Origin: Planctomycetota bacterium | GTDB lineage: Bacteria > Planctomycetota > Planctomycetia > Pirellulales > Thermoguttaceae | Length of the DNA stretch: 20,496 nt | Assembly: GCA_015661985.1 (NCBI GenBank) | Contig: DQVB01000572.1 | Span: 1-20,496, forward strand | Direction of reading: 5' to 3' | Part shown: positions 7,208 through 15,490 of the stretch, piece by piece | Layout: each line of letters opens with the position of its first letter | How positions within the stretch are numbered: the first letter of the stretch is position 1 | Notes under the pieces: model-generated | Databases searched by the model: none | Told to the model about the DNA's origin: nothing | What the model saw: the letters and a program-made list of their open reading frames with translations, nothing else | Translations under genes and position numbers: made by a program

Positions 7208-7635
7208 AGCGCCCTGAGTGAACCGTGGTTCCGCTGGCTTTCAGTTGGATGGTGTCACTTTATTATTGCTGTTCCGGCGGGCGAGCTGTTTCGATCACAG
7301 CGCTTGCGCCGGTGACACAGGATCGTAGCGTGTCTCTGCCGAGCCGGGCTTTGCTTGACCCCCTACAAGCGAAATACTCTCGGCTCGGAAAGCCAAGGCA
7401 CAAAAGTGGCGGTCTCCCATGGGGGGAGATCCATGCCCGCATGGCGGCGCCCAGCGCAGGGTTTGGTTCGATGCGGGTCAACCGGGCCCTTCGACGCCGC
7501 TGGGGCCAGCCCATGCGGGTGTCGGGATGCCGGAAGGCAAACGGCCGGGTTGCCGGTGGTATGCGGATCAGCCGGGTCGCGCCTGAAGGCCGGTTGGGGT
7601 GGTGGCAGTCACCTGCTGCGCGATAGAATGGGCCC
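7208..7635. other. Intergenic region between divergent genes
   Basis: No convincing gene is seen, and the frames here have arbitrary composition. TATTAT at 7261-7266 is the only AT-rich spot and could be a -10 element, but neither strand has a good -35 at the right distance. A 6-bp hairpin with a 5-base loop (TCTCCC 7413-7418, GGGAGA 7424-7429) lies mid-gap. The right end holds the candidate promoter for the peptidase gene. Confidence 0.4.
7602..7629 (+). promoter_or_regulatory. Candidate promoter giving a leaderless transcript of the M28 peptidase
   Basis: GTGGCA (7602-7607) and TAGAAT (7624-7629) are 16 bases apart, matching the consensus at 4 of 6 and 5 of 6. The -10 ends six bases before ATG 7636, so initiation about seven bases downstream would fall on the start codon itself. 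The interval (GGGCCC) has no Shine-Dalgarno sequence, which fits leaderless translation. Confidence 0.4.
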
Positions 7636-8661
7636 ATGACGAAAGGCAGATCAGCAGGACAGGAGCGGCGGGTTTGGCCCCGGGCAGCCGTCTGGGGCGT
7701 GGTGGCCGTCTGCGGTGGACTGTTGGTTGCCGTGGCGGCGTGGGTGGCCGTGTGGAATGGGCACGCCCTGGCGGCCTCATCCCGCCTGCGGCTGGAAGAC
7801 ATTCCCTTCAACGGAGCCCGCGCGTACCAGTACCTGCGGCAGATCTGCGACATCGGTCCGCGGCCCAGCGGTTCGCCGGGGATGCTGCAGCAGCAGCGCA
7901 TCCTGGCGGCCCATTTCCAGAAGCTGGGCGGCAAGGTCTGGTTGCAGCGCTTCCGCATCCCACACCCCGTCGACGGCCGGCCGGTGGAGCTGGCCAATCT
8001 GATCGTTCATTGGCATCCGGATCGACAAGAGCGGGTCTTGTTGTGCGCCCATTACGACACGCTCCCCTACCCCATGCTCGACCCGATCGATCCGCGGGGA
8101 AGGTTCGTGGGGGCCAATGACGGGGGCAGCGGGGTGGCCGTGCTCATGGAATTGGCCCACGAGATCCCTTCGCTTCCGGTCGAGTTCGGGATCGACTTCG
8201 TGCTGCTGGATGGCGAGGAGTTCATTTTCAGGAAAAGCGACCGGTTTTTTTTGGGGTCCGAGTATTTTGCCCGCTGGTATGCGGCCAGCAAACCCGGTTA
8301 CCGGTACCGCTGGGGCGTGTTGCTCGATATGGTGGGCGACGCGGACCTGCAAATCTACCAGGAGCGGAACAGCGTGTGGTGGCGGGACACCCGGCCGCTG
8401 GTGGCGGCCATTTGGGACACGGCCCGCCGTCTGCGCGTTCGCGAATTCGTGCCCCGCTGGAAGTACGAGATCCGGGACGATCATTTGATGTTGCGTAACG
8501 TGGGCGGCATCCCCACGTGCCTGATCATCGACTACGACTACCCGCCCTGGCACACCCGGGGCGACACGATCGACAAGTGTTCGGCACTGAGCCTGGCCAA
8601 GGTCGGTTGGGTGGTGCGAGAATGGCTCAAGTCGGCAGAGATGGGAAGCGCAGCGAGGTAG
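7636..8661 (+). CDS. M28-family metallopeptidase, glutaminyl-cyclase-like, membrane anchored
   Basis: The 341-residue protein has a basic N-terminus and one membrane segment (about 16-40), so the catalytic domain should lie outside the cytoplasm. The zinc-site series of the M28 fold is complete: H139 in AHYDT, D162 in GANDGGSG, E194-E195 in LDGEEF, D231 in LLDMVGD, and H306 in PPWHTRGDT. E194 would be the general base and E195 a ligand. The spacing and the segment after the glutamates (FRKSDRFFLGSEYFA) resemble glutaminyl-peptide cyclotransferases more than the aminopeptidases of the family. The reaction could therefore be N-terminal pyroglutamate formation or exopeptidase cleavage, which the sequence alone does not settle. 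It is followed six bases later by a small membrane protein gene, probably co-transcribed. Confidence 0.9.
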   Translation: MTKGRSAGQERRVWPRAAVWGVVAVCGGLLVAVAAWVAVWNGHALAASSRLRLEDIPFNGARAYQYLRQICDIGPRPSGSPGMLQQQRILAAHFQKLGGKVWLQRFRIPHPVDGRPVELANLIVHWHPDRQERVLLCAHYDTLPYPMLDPIDPRGRFVGANDGGSGVAVLMELAHEIPSLPVEFGIDFVLLDGEEFIFRKSDRFFLGSEYFARWYAASKPGYRYRWGVLLDMVGDADLQIYQERNSVWWRDTRPLVAAIWDTARRLRVREFVPRWKYEIRDDHLMLRNVGGIPTCLIIDYDYPPWHTRGDTIDKCSALSLAKVGWVVREWLKSAEMGSAAR

Positions 8662-8667
8662 CACGGG

Positions 8668-9126
8668 GTGGACGTCTGGTCTTGGGTTGTCATGCCGTTG
8701 GTGTTGCTGGGCTTCGCCACGGCGCTGTTGGTGGCGCATGTGCGGGCGTGGCAGCGGGTGCGCTGCCGGGCCGATCAGCTGGGCGTCCGTGAATTGGCCT
8801 TCCGCCGCAGCCAATTCCGGCGGCGGATGCAGACCAGCGCCATGCTGGCCGTTCTGGCCATCGGCCTCCTGGTGGGCCGCTGGATCCAAAGCCCACCGGT
8901 GGCCCCGCTGATCTTCTTGATCTACTGGATGGTCGTGCTCCTGTTGGTCATATGGATGGGCCTGTTGGCCGTGGCCGACATCGCTTCCACCAAGCACCAC
9001 TACGGGCGTATCCGCGACGGGTACGTCATCGAACAGGCGCGGCTTGAGGCAGAGTTGCGGCGACGCGAGCGGATCCGGGGCGACGGGCAGCAGGAAGGCG
9101 GTTCGGAGGGGAATTCGGCGGACTGA
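8668..9126 (+). CDS. Three-helix membrane protein of unknown function
   Basis: The 152-residue product starts at GTG 8668, six bases after the peptidase stop; GAGG at 8655-8658 is a plausible ribosome site overlapping the previous gene's end. Hydrophobic segments at about 5-24, 56-73 and 78-104 are separated by a strongly basic loop (RELAFRRSQFRRRM). The C-terminus is a charged helical tail rich in Glu and Arg. The basic loop and the positive-inside rule suggest that it is cytoplasmic. I do not recognise a family. Pairing with the peptidase suggests a shared membrane or envelope role but gives no specific function. Confidence 0.75.
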   Translation: MDVWSWVVMPLVLLGFATALLVAHVRAWQRVRCRADQLGVRELAFRRSQFRRRMQTSAMLAVLAIGLLVGRWIQSPPVAPLIFLIYWMVVLLLVIWMGLLAVADIASTKHHYGRIRDGYVIEQARLEAELRRRERIRGDGQQEGGSEGNSAD

Positions 9127-9191
9127 CCGTCCCGGCCGGACGGGCCTGCCGCGGCGGCGCCCCAGTTGCTCTTCCCCGGAGTACCGACCGG

Positions 9192-9219
9192 TTGCCATTT
9201 CTTGGGGCCGCACTACATT
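9192..9219 (+). promoter_or_regulatory. Candidate promoter of the dodecin gene
   Basis: TTGCCA (9192-9197) and TACATT (9214-9219) are separated by 16 bases. Transcription would start near 9226, giving a leader of about 50 nt with an AAAGGA ribosome site before GTG 9275. It suggests that dodecin is transcribed separately from the peptidase pair. Confidence 0.4.
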
Positions 9220-9274
9220 GGTAGCCGACACCCGTGAGGTACCTTGGCAGTCCTTTGAACAGAAAGGAACAGCT

Positions 9275-9481
9275 GTGGCGAACAACGTCTACAAGAAGAT
9301 CGAACTGGTGGGCACTTCGCCGAACTCGTTCACCGAAGCGACGGCCAACGCCATCAGCCGGGCCGCCCAGACGATCCGGAACATGACCTGGTTCGAGGTG
9401 GTCGAGCAGCGTGGGGCGATTGCCGATGGGGAGGTTCGCGAGTATCAGGTCACCGTGCGCGTCGGCTTCCGCGTCGAATAA
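9275..9481 (+). CDS. Dodecin, flavin-binding dodecameric protein
   Basis: The 68-residue product is the normal dodecin size. The reading frame is open further upstream, but GTG 9275 is preferred because AAAGGA lies about seven bases before it and the protein then begins MANNVYKKIELVGTSPNSF, the standard dodecin start. The flavin-site residues are present: W39 in MTWFEV and Q58 in EYQV, offset by three from W36 and Q55 of the Halobacterium protein. Dodecins form hollow twelve-subunit shells that stack riboflavin or FMN (and in some bacteria CoA) between tryptophans, and are thought to store or quench free flavin. The gene converges with the metallo-hydrolase gene, leaving nine bases between stops and no visible terminator, so the two transcripts should overlap. 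Confidence 0.95.
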   Translation: MANNVYKKIELVGTSPNSFTEATANAISRAAQTIRNMTWFEVVEQRGAIADGEVREYQVTVRVGFRVE

Positions 9482-9490
9482 CGGACCCGT

Positions 9491-10150
9491 TTACGAGCCC
9501 AGGCCGACGAAGGGGTTCTCCCGCTTCTCCCGCCCCACGGTGGTGGAAGCGCCGTGGCCGGACAGTAGGACCGTGTCGTCGGGCAGGCTGAAGAGCTTCT
9601 GGTGGATGCCCTGGGCCAGGAGCTGGAAATTGCCGTCGGGAAAGTCGGTGCGCCCGATCCCTTGGGCAAAGATCACGTCCCCCACGAACACCACGGGCGG
9701 CTGGTGGCCGTTGTAGACATAAACCACATGGCCGGCCGAATGACCGGGGATTTCGCGCACCCAAAGATCAATACCCGCGGCCGAAAATCGCTCGCCTTCC
9801 CGTACCAAACGGTCAGCCGGGGGGCTGGTCAGGCTGGCCCCGAAATCGGCGGAGAGATTCAAGCGGGGATCGGTCAGCTTCTCCGCCTCGCGGTGGCCTA
9901 TCACCAAAACGCAGTCAGGCCACCTCTGCTTGAGGGGCCCGTTTCCTGCGACATGGTCACAGTGGCCATGCGTATTCAGTATGGCAGCGGGGGAGAGCTC
10001 GAGCCGTTCCAGGGTATCGAGGATCTTGTCGGGCTCCAGCCCTGGGTCGACGACCAGGCAGTCGTGGCGGCCTGCCAGCCACACGATGTAGCAGTTCTCC
10101 TGGAAGGGGGCCGACACGACGGTCGTCAGTTCCAGCGGTGGGGCAGTCAC
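9491..10150 (-). CDS. MBL-fold metallo-hydrolase, glyoxalase II-like
   Basis: The 219-residue product starts at GTG 10150 with GGGAGG seven bases upstream. The metallo-beta-lactamase motifs are all present: THGHCDH (H61, H63, D65, H66), H137 in PGHS, bridging D158 in FVGDVIF, and H199 in SGHGASTTVG. The length and the GRTDFPDGN segment match the short glyoxalase-II-like group (YcbL type), which binds two metals and hydrolyses thioesters such as S-lactoylglutathione analogues. It lacks the longer C-terminal substrate-binding extension of classical GloB, so the true substrate is uncertain. No signal peptide is seen and it should be cytoplasmic. Confidence 0.92.
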   Translation of the reverse strand: MTAPPLELTTVVSAPFQENCYIVWLAGRHDCLVVDPGLEPDKILDTLERLELSPAAILNTHGHCDHVAGNGPLKQRWPDCVLVIGHREAEKLTDPRLNLSADFGASLTSPPADRLVREGERFSAAGIDLWVREIPGHSAGHVVYVYNGHQPPVVFVGDVIFAQGIGRTDFPDGNFQLLAQGIHQKLFSLPDDTVLLSGHGASTTVGREKRENPFVGLGS

Positions 10151-10520
10151 GAATTGGCCTCCCTGATTCGGTACCGGCCGGCTAAACTGCAGCGATTAAG
10201 CCGCGCAGACCGGCGTTTCGGGACAAAGACGTTAGGCAAGGGCGATGTTCGATCCGAAACATTGTAATGCGCCTGGCGTCGGTGAGCGATAAGGACAAGC
10301 GGGGCCGGCCCGGGCATACTCGCCACCCGGGGGGGAAAGGGGGCCGGACAGGGTTTCACGGGCTGAGCGGTTCGGGGCCCAAGCCGGCTGGCCCCGTCGA
10401 TTGACCGCCGTCGCCCGATCGTGCAGCTCAGACGAAGCGCCAAGGAGGGACGCGGGCCCGGCAGCCTGGAGTGCCGGGCGCACGAGGTGTATCACACCGA
10501 AGGACAAGGGAGTGTTATCG
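10151..10520. other. Divergent intergenic region
   Basis: No gene is seen. TACAAT on the minus strand (10266-10261) could be a -10 for the metallo-hydrolase, but its -35 position is poor. Immediately before the DUF1571 gene, AAGGGAG at 10506-10512 is a clear ribosome site. GTTAGGC at 10231-10237 resembles an integron core site but has no folded partner upstream. Confidence 0.4.
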
Positions 10521-11420
10521 ATGAGCCTGCGAACCGTGCTGGGGTGGTGTGCAGCGGCCGTGGCCCTTGCCGCATGGCTGCCGTGGGGTTCTGCTGCCGG
10601 CCAACAGTTGCCCATCGCGGCCACGCCCACGGGCCGGGCAGGGATGATCAACCGTCTGCCGCCGGCGGCCGGGCACGCCAGGATCGCCGCACGGCCCCAG
10701 CAACCCGCGGCGCCGGCCGAAGAGCATCCCCTCATGCCCGCCCTGCGCTGGGCCTACTCGGGCCTGAAGCGCCTCGAGGACATCCAGGACTACTCGGCCA
10801 TCATGGTCAAACGCGAACGGATCGACGGGGAACTGCGCGAACCGGAATACATGTACGCCAAGGTCCGCCACCGGCCGTTGAGCGTCTACCTGCGATTCCT
10901 CAAGCCCGAAAAGCTGGCGGGGCGCGAAGTGATCTGGATCGAAGGGGCCAACAAAGGCAAGATGTGGGCCCACGGCACCGGCGTGGAAAAAATGTTCGGC
11001 ACGGTCAGCCTGGATCCCACCGGGCCCATCGCCATGCGCGGCAATCGCTACCCCATTACCGAGATCGGCGTCCTCAACCTCGTCCGCCGGCTCATCGAAG
11101 TGGCAGAAGGCGACATCCAGTACGGTGAATGTGAAGTGAAGTTCTTCGAGGGGGCGAAGATCAACGGACGCAGTTGCACCTGTATCCAAGTCGTCCATCC
11201 GACGCCTCGCCGTGAATTCCTCTTCCACGTGGCCCGCATCTATGTGGATGATGAACTGAATCTGCCCATCCGCTACGAGGCCTACGATTGGCCCAGCGAG
11301 CCTGGTGGACCGCCCCAATTGACCGAGGAATACACCTATTTGAACTTCAAATTGAATAACGGTTTCACCGACGCCGACTTCGACATCAACAATCCGAACT
11401 ACCAGTTCAAACGGCGCTGA
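10521..11420 (+). CDS. Secreted DUF1571-family protein (LolA-like outer envelope factor)
   Basis: The frame is open further upstream, but ATG 10521 is chosen because AAGGGAG sits eight bases before it and the protein then begins with a clear signal peptide (about 1-26, ending SAAG). An Ala/Pro-rich linker runs to about residue 70. The conserved domain follows, with DYSAIMVKRERIDGELREPEYM (about 90-111), then YLRFLKPEKLAGREVIWIEG and a later block of beta strands ending near residue 296. This is the DUF1571 pattern, a planctomycete-enriched extracytoplasmic family with a predicted LolA/LolB-like beta fold; a lipid- or lipoprotein-binding role is suspected for the family but not shown. The 299-residue length is typical. 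No partner gene is adjacent. Confidence 0.85.
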   Translation: MSLRTVLGWCAAAVALAAWLPWGSAAGQQLPIAATPTGRAGMINRLPPAAGHARIAARPQQPAAPAEEHPLMPALRWAYSGLKRLEDIQDYSAIMVKRERIDGELREPEYMYAKVRHRPLSVYLRFLKPEKLAGREVIWIEGANKGKMWAHGTGVEKMFGTVSLDPTGPIAMRGNRYPITEIGVLNLVRRLIEVAEGDIQYGECEVKFFEGAKINGRSCTCIQVVHPTPRREFLFHVARIYVDDELNLPIRYEAYDWPSEPGGPPQLTEEYTYLNFKLNNGFTDADFDINNPNYQFKRR

Positions 11421-11438
11421 CGGCCCTTTCGCGCCGTC
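11411..11438 (+). other. Hairpin overlapping the end of the DUF1571 gene
   Basis: ACGGCGC (11411-11417) pairs perfectly with GCGCCGT (11431-11437), and GACGGC (11419-11424) with GCCGTC (11433-11438), giving two competing stems across the stop codon. There is no T-tract, so it is not a standard intrinsic terminator, though it may stabilise the mRNA end. Confidence 0.3.
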
Positions 11439-11843
11439 GGGTCCCGTGCCCGATCCCCCACCGGGCGACGATATTCGCCGAGTGCACCGGCGCGCTGCTG
11501 TTCCCGTGTGTGGGCATGGTCTGAAAGGTGCCCGTCTACACCGCTGACCAGACTCGTCAGACAGCGGCCCCGGCCATGCTCCGCATCACAGATTCCGGGC
11601 AGCACAACGCGTGACGCGGACCGCGACCTGCCCCTCCTGTGTCGTTCAACGGCAAGCCGCCGGCGTCGGCGGAGGACCGGAGGGTGGGACAAGCAAGCCG
11701 CTTTGATGGTGGGCCTGCGGTCGCCGCGGGAGGTTTCCACCGCGAGCCAGACGCTGGGCCGCGCACAGACCCGGTTTGCACCGGCCCACCGCCACCCGCG
11801 ACAGCATGGCTTGCGGGTGGCCACGGTGCGATCTGGGCGCGCA
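11421..11843. other. Convergent intergenic region without recognised genes
   Basis: Both flanking genes end here. No frame resembles a protein. Contents are short inverted repeats (GGGCA/TGCCC around 11513-11534, CTGAC/GTCAG around 11545-11561) and one copy of the GTGGGACAAGC motif at 11684-11694 that recurs in other gaps of the window. No T-tract terminator is visible for either gene. Confidence 0.4.
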
Positions 11844-14609
11844 TCATTTCGTGCGGCGGAGCCAGGCGGGTGAGGACCAGACGATGTCCTGGGGGCCCAC
11901 CAGGGCGCGGACGTAATAGTAAGCCGACTGGCCCGGTTTGAGGTCCAGGTCCCGGAACTGGAACGACGCAGTGCGCGCGTTGGGTTCCGTGGTATAGATG
12001 AACTGGTTGTTGCGGATCACCGCCATGGCCCGCACGTCGCCCGGGGCGACAATGCGCGCTTCGATCAGCGGGGCCTCGTCCACGGTGAGTTCCCGGCCCA
12101 TGGGTTGGCCGCTGAGGCTCACCTGAAAGGCCACCGCCGTGGTGGCACCAAAGGAGCGGCGGGCGCGGAGCGCTTCGATGATCCCGTGGCGGCTGAAGCC
12201 GGCGGCTGCAGTCAAGTCGCCACTGCCGCTCGGGTCCTCAACATACACGCAAGCCCGCGCCTGATGGGTCTGACCATGGTCACTGGAGGCGATCACCCCG
12301 ATGCGCACGTCGCGGGCCAAGGCGTCCCAGAGCGAATGGCCGGGCGTGAAGATCCGTGCCAGTCGGGGGCAGTCCGCGTATTCGTAGCTCCCCCGGGTCT
12401 GGAAGATCTCGGCCACCGTCTCGAAACGGCCGTCCCATCGCTGCCAGTCGGTGCGCGAACCGCCGTCGGCCAGCTGATGGGGGATGGCCACGGCGCCGGA
12501 GCCCTCCAGGGCGGCAAAGAGCTCTTTCGGGGCGTCGGCTTCGATTACCGGAAAGCCGCGCCGGGGGAGGACCACGTTCTTGTGGCCGCCTCGGGTGCGG
12601 AAACTGCCGCCATGTTCGTAGCCGTACACGGCCAGGAACCGCCCGGGGATGGTGTACAGGTCACAGTACTTCTGGCTGCGCCACCAGTCGTAGTCCTGGC
12701 GCGGCCGCTGGATCCGGTCGTTGCGATGCTTCAACAGGTCCTGGTCGTGGTCGCTGATGGCCAGCCAATCCAGCCCACAGGCGTCCAGGGCGTACCGATA
12801 GGCGTCTTGGAGAGAACCGTCGTAGCCGTTCATGCAGCGGCTGATGTCCGTGTGGCGATGGGTGTCGCCGATGGCCAAGCAGTAGGTTTTGCCGCCTACT
12901 TCCCAACGGCGGGGCAGGGCGAAAAGCTCCGGGTCCCGGGCAGCCGGCGTCACGCGGCCCAGATCGTCGGCATCGACCAGCTCGAGCGGTTTTGGCCCGG
13001 TGCCAAACCCGGCCAGCGACGTTTCCAGCACGTCGTAATCGACCGGCATGTAGGGGAATCGCCGCGTCCGGCCGTCGGCGGCGAACACCACCCGCAATTG
13101 GCCGTCCGCGTCGCGGGCCACGTCCACCCGGATATCCTGGCGGCCGTTGCTCAGAGGGATCAAAACCGGCCGGCTCCACTCCCCTCCGTCGTATTGGCTG
13201 GCCAACAAGTTCCAGATCGCGTAGCTCTGGCCGGCGCGAGCCAGTTTCGGGTCGTGCCAGGCCACACGAACTTCGTTGGACATCCGCCAAATCACCCACA
13301 ACCGGTCCTGGCCGTCCACGGCCACCTGCGGATATTCCACAAACTTCCCGAACGGCTCGGGCAGCCCGTCCATGAACTTCCGCGCAGGTCGCCGCAGCCG
13401 GCCGCCTTCCAAGCAGGCCACATCGGTGTGGCGATACGAATGCAGCGTGCCGCCCACCTTGGGATGCTTGCCCCAATCGGCCATGCTCACATCCCAAGCA
13501 ATCCACACGCGGCCCTGCGAATCGGCCGCCACGCTTGCATGAGCCTCGCGGTCGGCTGAAGCAGCCACGGGTTGGGGCGGCCCAAGCGGAACAGCCCCGT
13601 CGGCGCCGGTGCGGAACTGTCGCAGGTAAATGTCGAAACTGCCGTTGCGGTAGGTATCCCAAGCCACGGCCAGCCGCCCGTCGGGAGTGGCGCAGATGGC
13701 CGGCTCCCAATCATCCGCGCTGTGCTCGCTGACATTGGTCACAGCGGCCAGCCCTTCGGAGGTCAGCCGACCGAGCATCACTTCGTAGTGCCGGTCATCG
13801 GCCACACTCTGCCACGCCACCCACAGCCGACCGCCGGCGTCGCGGGCCACACGCGGCCAGAAGTCGTTCCACCGGCCGGAGGTCAACCGTACGGCCTTGC
13901 CTTCACACCATGCCCACAAATCCCATCGGCCTTCGCGCCCCGCGGCCCAAACCACCCACAGTCGCCCTTGGCGATCGACGGCGCAGCGCGGTTCCAAGTA
14001 ATCGCCGGGCTCATCGGTCAGCTGGCGCACCTGGCCGCCCACACGCAAAAACACCCGGTCCGCTTTGCCGTCCCAGGCCACGTAGGCCACAGCGGTCCGC
14101 CCGTCCGGCATCGTGGCGATCGACGGATATTCTTCTTCCGCCTCGTTGCCGGTCAACGGCACGACCGTGGGCACTCGCTCAACACGCATTCGACCGCCAA
14201 GCAGCTCGACCCCTCGGCCGGGCTGGAGCTCGTTCAGCGACACTTCGAAATCGCCCAACGTGGTGGTGGCCCCGAGCGACGTCTGCCGCGCCGTGTCGAT
14301 CTCAATCAGCAGCCCTTTGGGCAGTGTCGATTGGCGGTAGCGTTGCAGTTTGGCCTTTCGCGCGGTGGCAGGCGTGTGTTCCGTGGTCAACCTGAACGTC
14401 GAACCTTCCACCCGGTCGTCCCCTTCGGTCATCCACGGCCGCACGGTGAGCGAATCGCCGCCGGCAAAGCGGCCTTCCACGCGCACCCGCGGCCCGATCC
14501 GCTGGCTGTCCAGCGTCAACCAGACCGTCACTGGCTCGGCGACTCCAGCTGCCGCCGGACCCAGAATGCAAAGTGTCAGCCACCATCCCGCCTGCTGCTT
14601 GCGCGTCAT
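11844..14609 (-). CDS. Secreted seven-repeat beta-propeller plus PHP/DUF3604-type hydrolase domain
   Basis: ATG 14609 is preferred over ATG 14615 because the AGGAG site (14620-14616) abuts the upstream ATG but sits six bases from this one. The 921-residue product has a signal peptide (about 1-24). After an N-terminal region come seven repeats ending in motifs such as GRLWVVW, GRLWVAW, GRLAVAW and DRLWVIW (about 160-515), which should form a seven-bladed propeller. A PHP-like metal domain follows: DTHRHTD (H584, H586), SDHDQD (D620, H621), YEHGG (E665, H666), IPHQ (H711) and SSDHG (D777, H778). This resembles DUF3604 and PHP phosphoesterases. A beta-rich tail ends the protein. A secreted phosphoesterase or related hydrolase with a ligand-binding propeller is likely; the substrate is unknown. 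Confidence 0.85.
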   Translation of the reverse strand: MTRKQQAGWWLTLCILGPAAAGVAEPVTVWLTLDSQRIGPRVRVEGRFAGGDSLTVRPWMTEGDDRVEGSTFRLTTEHTPATARKAKLQRYRQSTLPKGLLIEIDTARQTSLGATTTLGDFEVSLNELQPGRGVELLGGRMRVERVPTVVPLTGNEAEEEYPSIATMPDGRTAVAYVAWDGKADRVFLRVGGQVRQLTDEPGDYLEPRCAVDRQGRLWVVWAAGREGRWDLWAWCEGKAVRLTSGRWNDFWPRVARDAGGRLWVAWQSVADDRHYEVMLGRLTSEGLAAVTNVSEHSADDWEPAICATPDGRLAVAWDTYRNGSFDIYLRQFRTGADGAVPLGPPQPVAASADREAHASVAADSQGRVWIAWDVSMADWGKHPKVGGTLHSYRHTDVACLEGGRLRRPARKFMDGLPEPFGKFVEYPQVAVDGQDRLWVIWRMSNEVRVAWHDPKLARAGQSYAIWNLLASQYDGGEWSRPVLIPLSNGRQDIRVDVARDADGQLRVVFAADGRTRRFPYMPVDYDVLETSLAGFGTGPKPLELVDADDLGRVTPAARDPELFALPRRWEVGGKTYCLAIGDTHRHTDISRCMNGYDGSLQDAYRYALDACGLDWLAISDHDQDLLKHRNDRIQRPRQDYDWWRSQKYCDLYTIPGRFLAVYGYEHGGSFRTRGGHKNVVLPRRGFPVIEADAPKELFAALEGSGAVAIPHQLADGGSRTDWQRWDGRFETVAEIFQTRGSYEYADCPRLARIFTPGHSLWDALARDVRIGVIASSDHGQTHQARACVYVEDPSGSGDLTAAAGFSRHGIIEALRARRSFGATTAVAFQVSLSGQPMGRELTVDEAPLIEARIVAPGDVRAMAVIRNNQFIYTTEPNARTASFQFRDLDLKPGQSAYYYVRALVGPQDIVWSSPAWLRRTK

Positions 14610-14833
14610 GACCATCTCCTCTTTGCTCGGGGATGCCTCCGGTCAGGCCACCTCATTGAAGCCGATACGCCCAGGAGAATCGATCGGCCGTCATCCGCGC
14701 GAAGGGGTTCCAGCTGCGGCAAGAAGATGTGGCGGGTGGGGAAAGCGTGAAGCATCACCGGGCATCTCAGACGGCATCGTCCGGATACAAGGGGCGAGCG
14801 GGGGCGGGGAAAGATCAGCGCATAGCCGTGGGC

Positions 14834-15403
14834 CTACTGCCCACGTTCACCTTCGACCCCTCTTTCGCCGCCCCACCCCAAGAACGTACGATAGCTTTTG
14901 ATCTTGTCCACAAAGTCCGGCCGCCGGTATTTCACCTCCAGATGATAGGCCCGAATCCCGTACCACGTCCAGGTTTCGGTCCGCGTGGCTTCGTCATAGC
15001 GTCGCGAAGCGAACCCGCGAATCAGTTTTGACAGACCGTCCCGGTATAAACCAGTCCCCTCCGCTTGGGCCCGGTTGAATTCCGCTCGCACGCCCAGCAC
15101 GGTTTCTCTGTGTCCCAGCCAGGCGATCACTTCCATGGCCGAGGCCACCAGACCCAAAAGGACAACCAGGATCAGGGCGATGCGCCGTGGAGTGGACTGG
15201 CGCCGTTTTGGCGCCCGAGAGGGCGTCTGCTGGCCGGCCGACTCCTCGGCAGGCTGTTCGGGGCTCGGGCTGTCCCCTTGTCCCGCTTCCGGCCCTTCGG
15301 CGGCAGAGGCCTCGTTCGATGGTTCCTCCCCCGCCCGCTCGCCCTCCAGAGGGCTGGACCTTTCCTCCCCTTCAGGGCCGCTTGTTGCACCAGGATGAGT
15401 CAT
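14834..15403 (-). CDS. Single-pass membrane protein with acidic disordered N-terminus
   Basis: ATG 15403 is chosen because GGAG lies seven bases upstream and the frame further upstream encodes low-plausibility sequence. The 189-residue product begins with about 65 residues rich in Glu, Pro, Ser, Gly and Ala and almost certainly disordered, followed by a short basic patch (KRRQSTPRR). One membrane helix (about 75-95) comes next, and then an approximately 90-residue domain with aromatic-rich sequence (TETWTWYGIRAYHLEV). The basic patch before the helix puts the acidic tail in the cytoplasm and the C-terminal domain outside. I do not recognise a family. It lies between the oxidoreductase and propeller-PHP genes on the same strand, with gaps of more than 200 bases on both sides, so it may have its own promoter. 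Confidence 0.7.
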   Translation of the reverse strand: MTHPGATSGPEGEERSSPLEGERAGEEPSNEASAAEGPEAGQGDSPSPEQPAEESAGQQTPSRAPKRRQSTPRRIALILVVLLGLVASAMEVIAWLGHRETVLGVRAEFNRAQAEGTGLYRDGLSKLIRGFASRRYDEATRTETWTWYGIRAYHLEVKYRRPDFVDKIKSYRTFLGWGGERGVEGERGQ

Positions 15404-15490
15404 CGTCGAACTCCGCACTGAGTCCCCTGGAAAGCACAAGATCACTGCCGACCGCGTGGGGACGAGGGGCCATTCGGGCCCTGCCGCCGC

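Noticed and set aside
7225..7626. 133-codon + strand frame in the gap before the peptidase gene
   Set aside because: Arbitrary Arg/Gly/Ala-rich sequence, no family resemblance, no ribosome site; it lies in a region with promoter and hairpin signals.
9044..9274. Longer N-terminus for dodecin
   Set aside because: Dodecins begin at the position equal to GTG 9275, which has a ribosome site; the upstream part overlaps the previous gene in another frame.
10170..10237. Second possible attC site ending in GTTAGGC at 10231-10237
   Set aside because: The right core is exact, but no matching left core or strong central stem lies at a suitable distance upstream (the nearest CTAAAC gives poor pairing).
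12105..14750. Long + strand frames (484 and 392 codons) opposite the propeller-PHP gene
   Set aside because: They are shadows of the minus-strand gene, with no domain, signal peptide or sensible composition.
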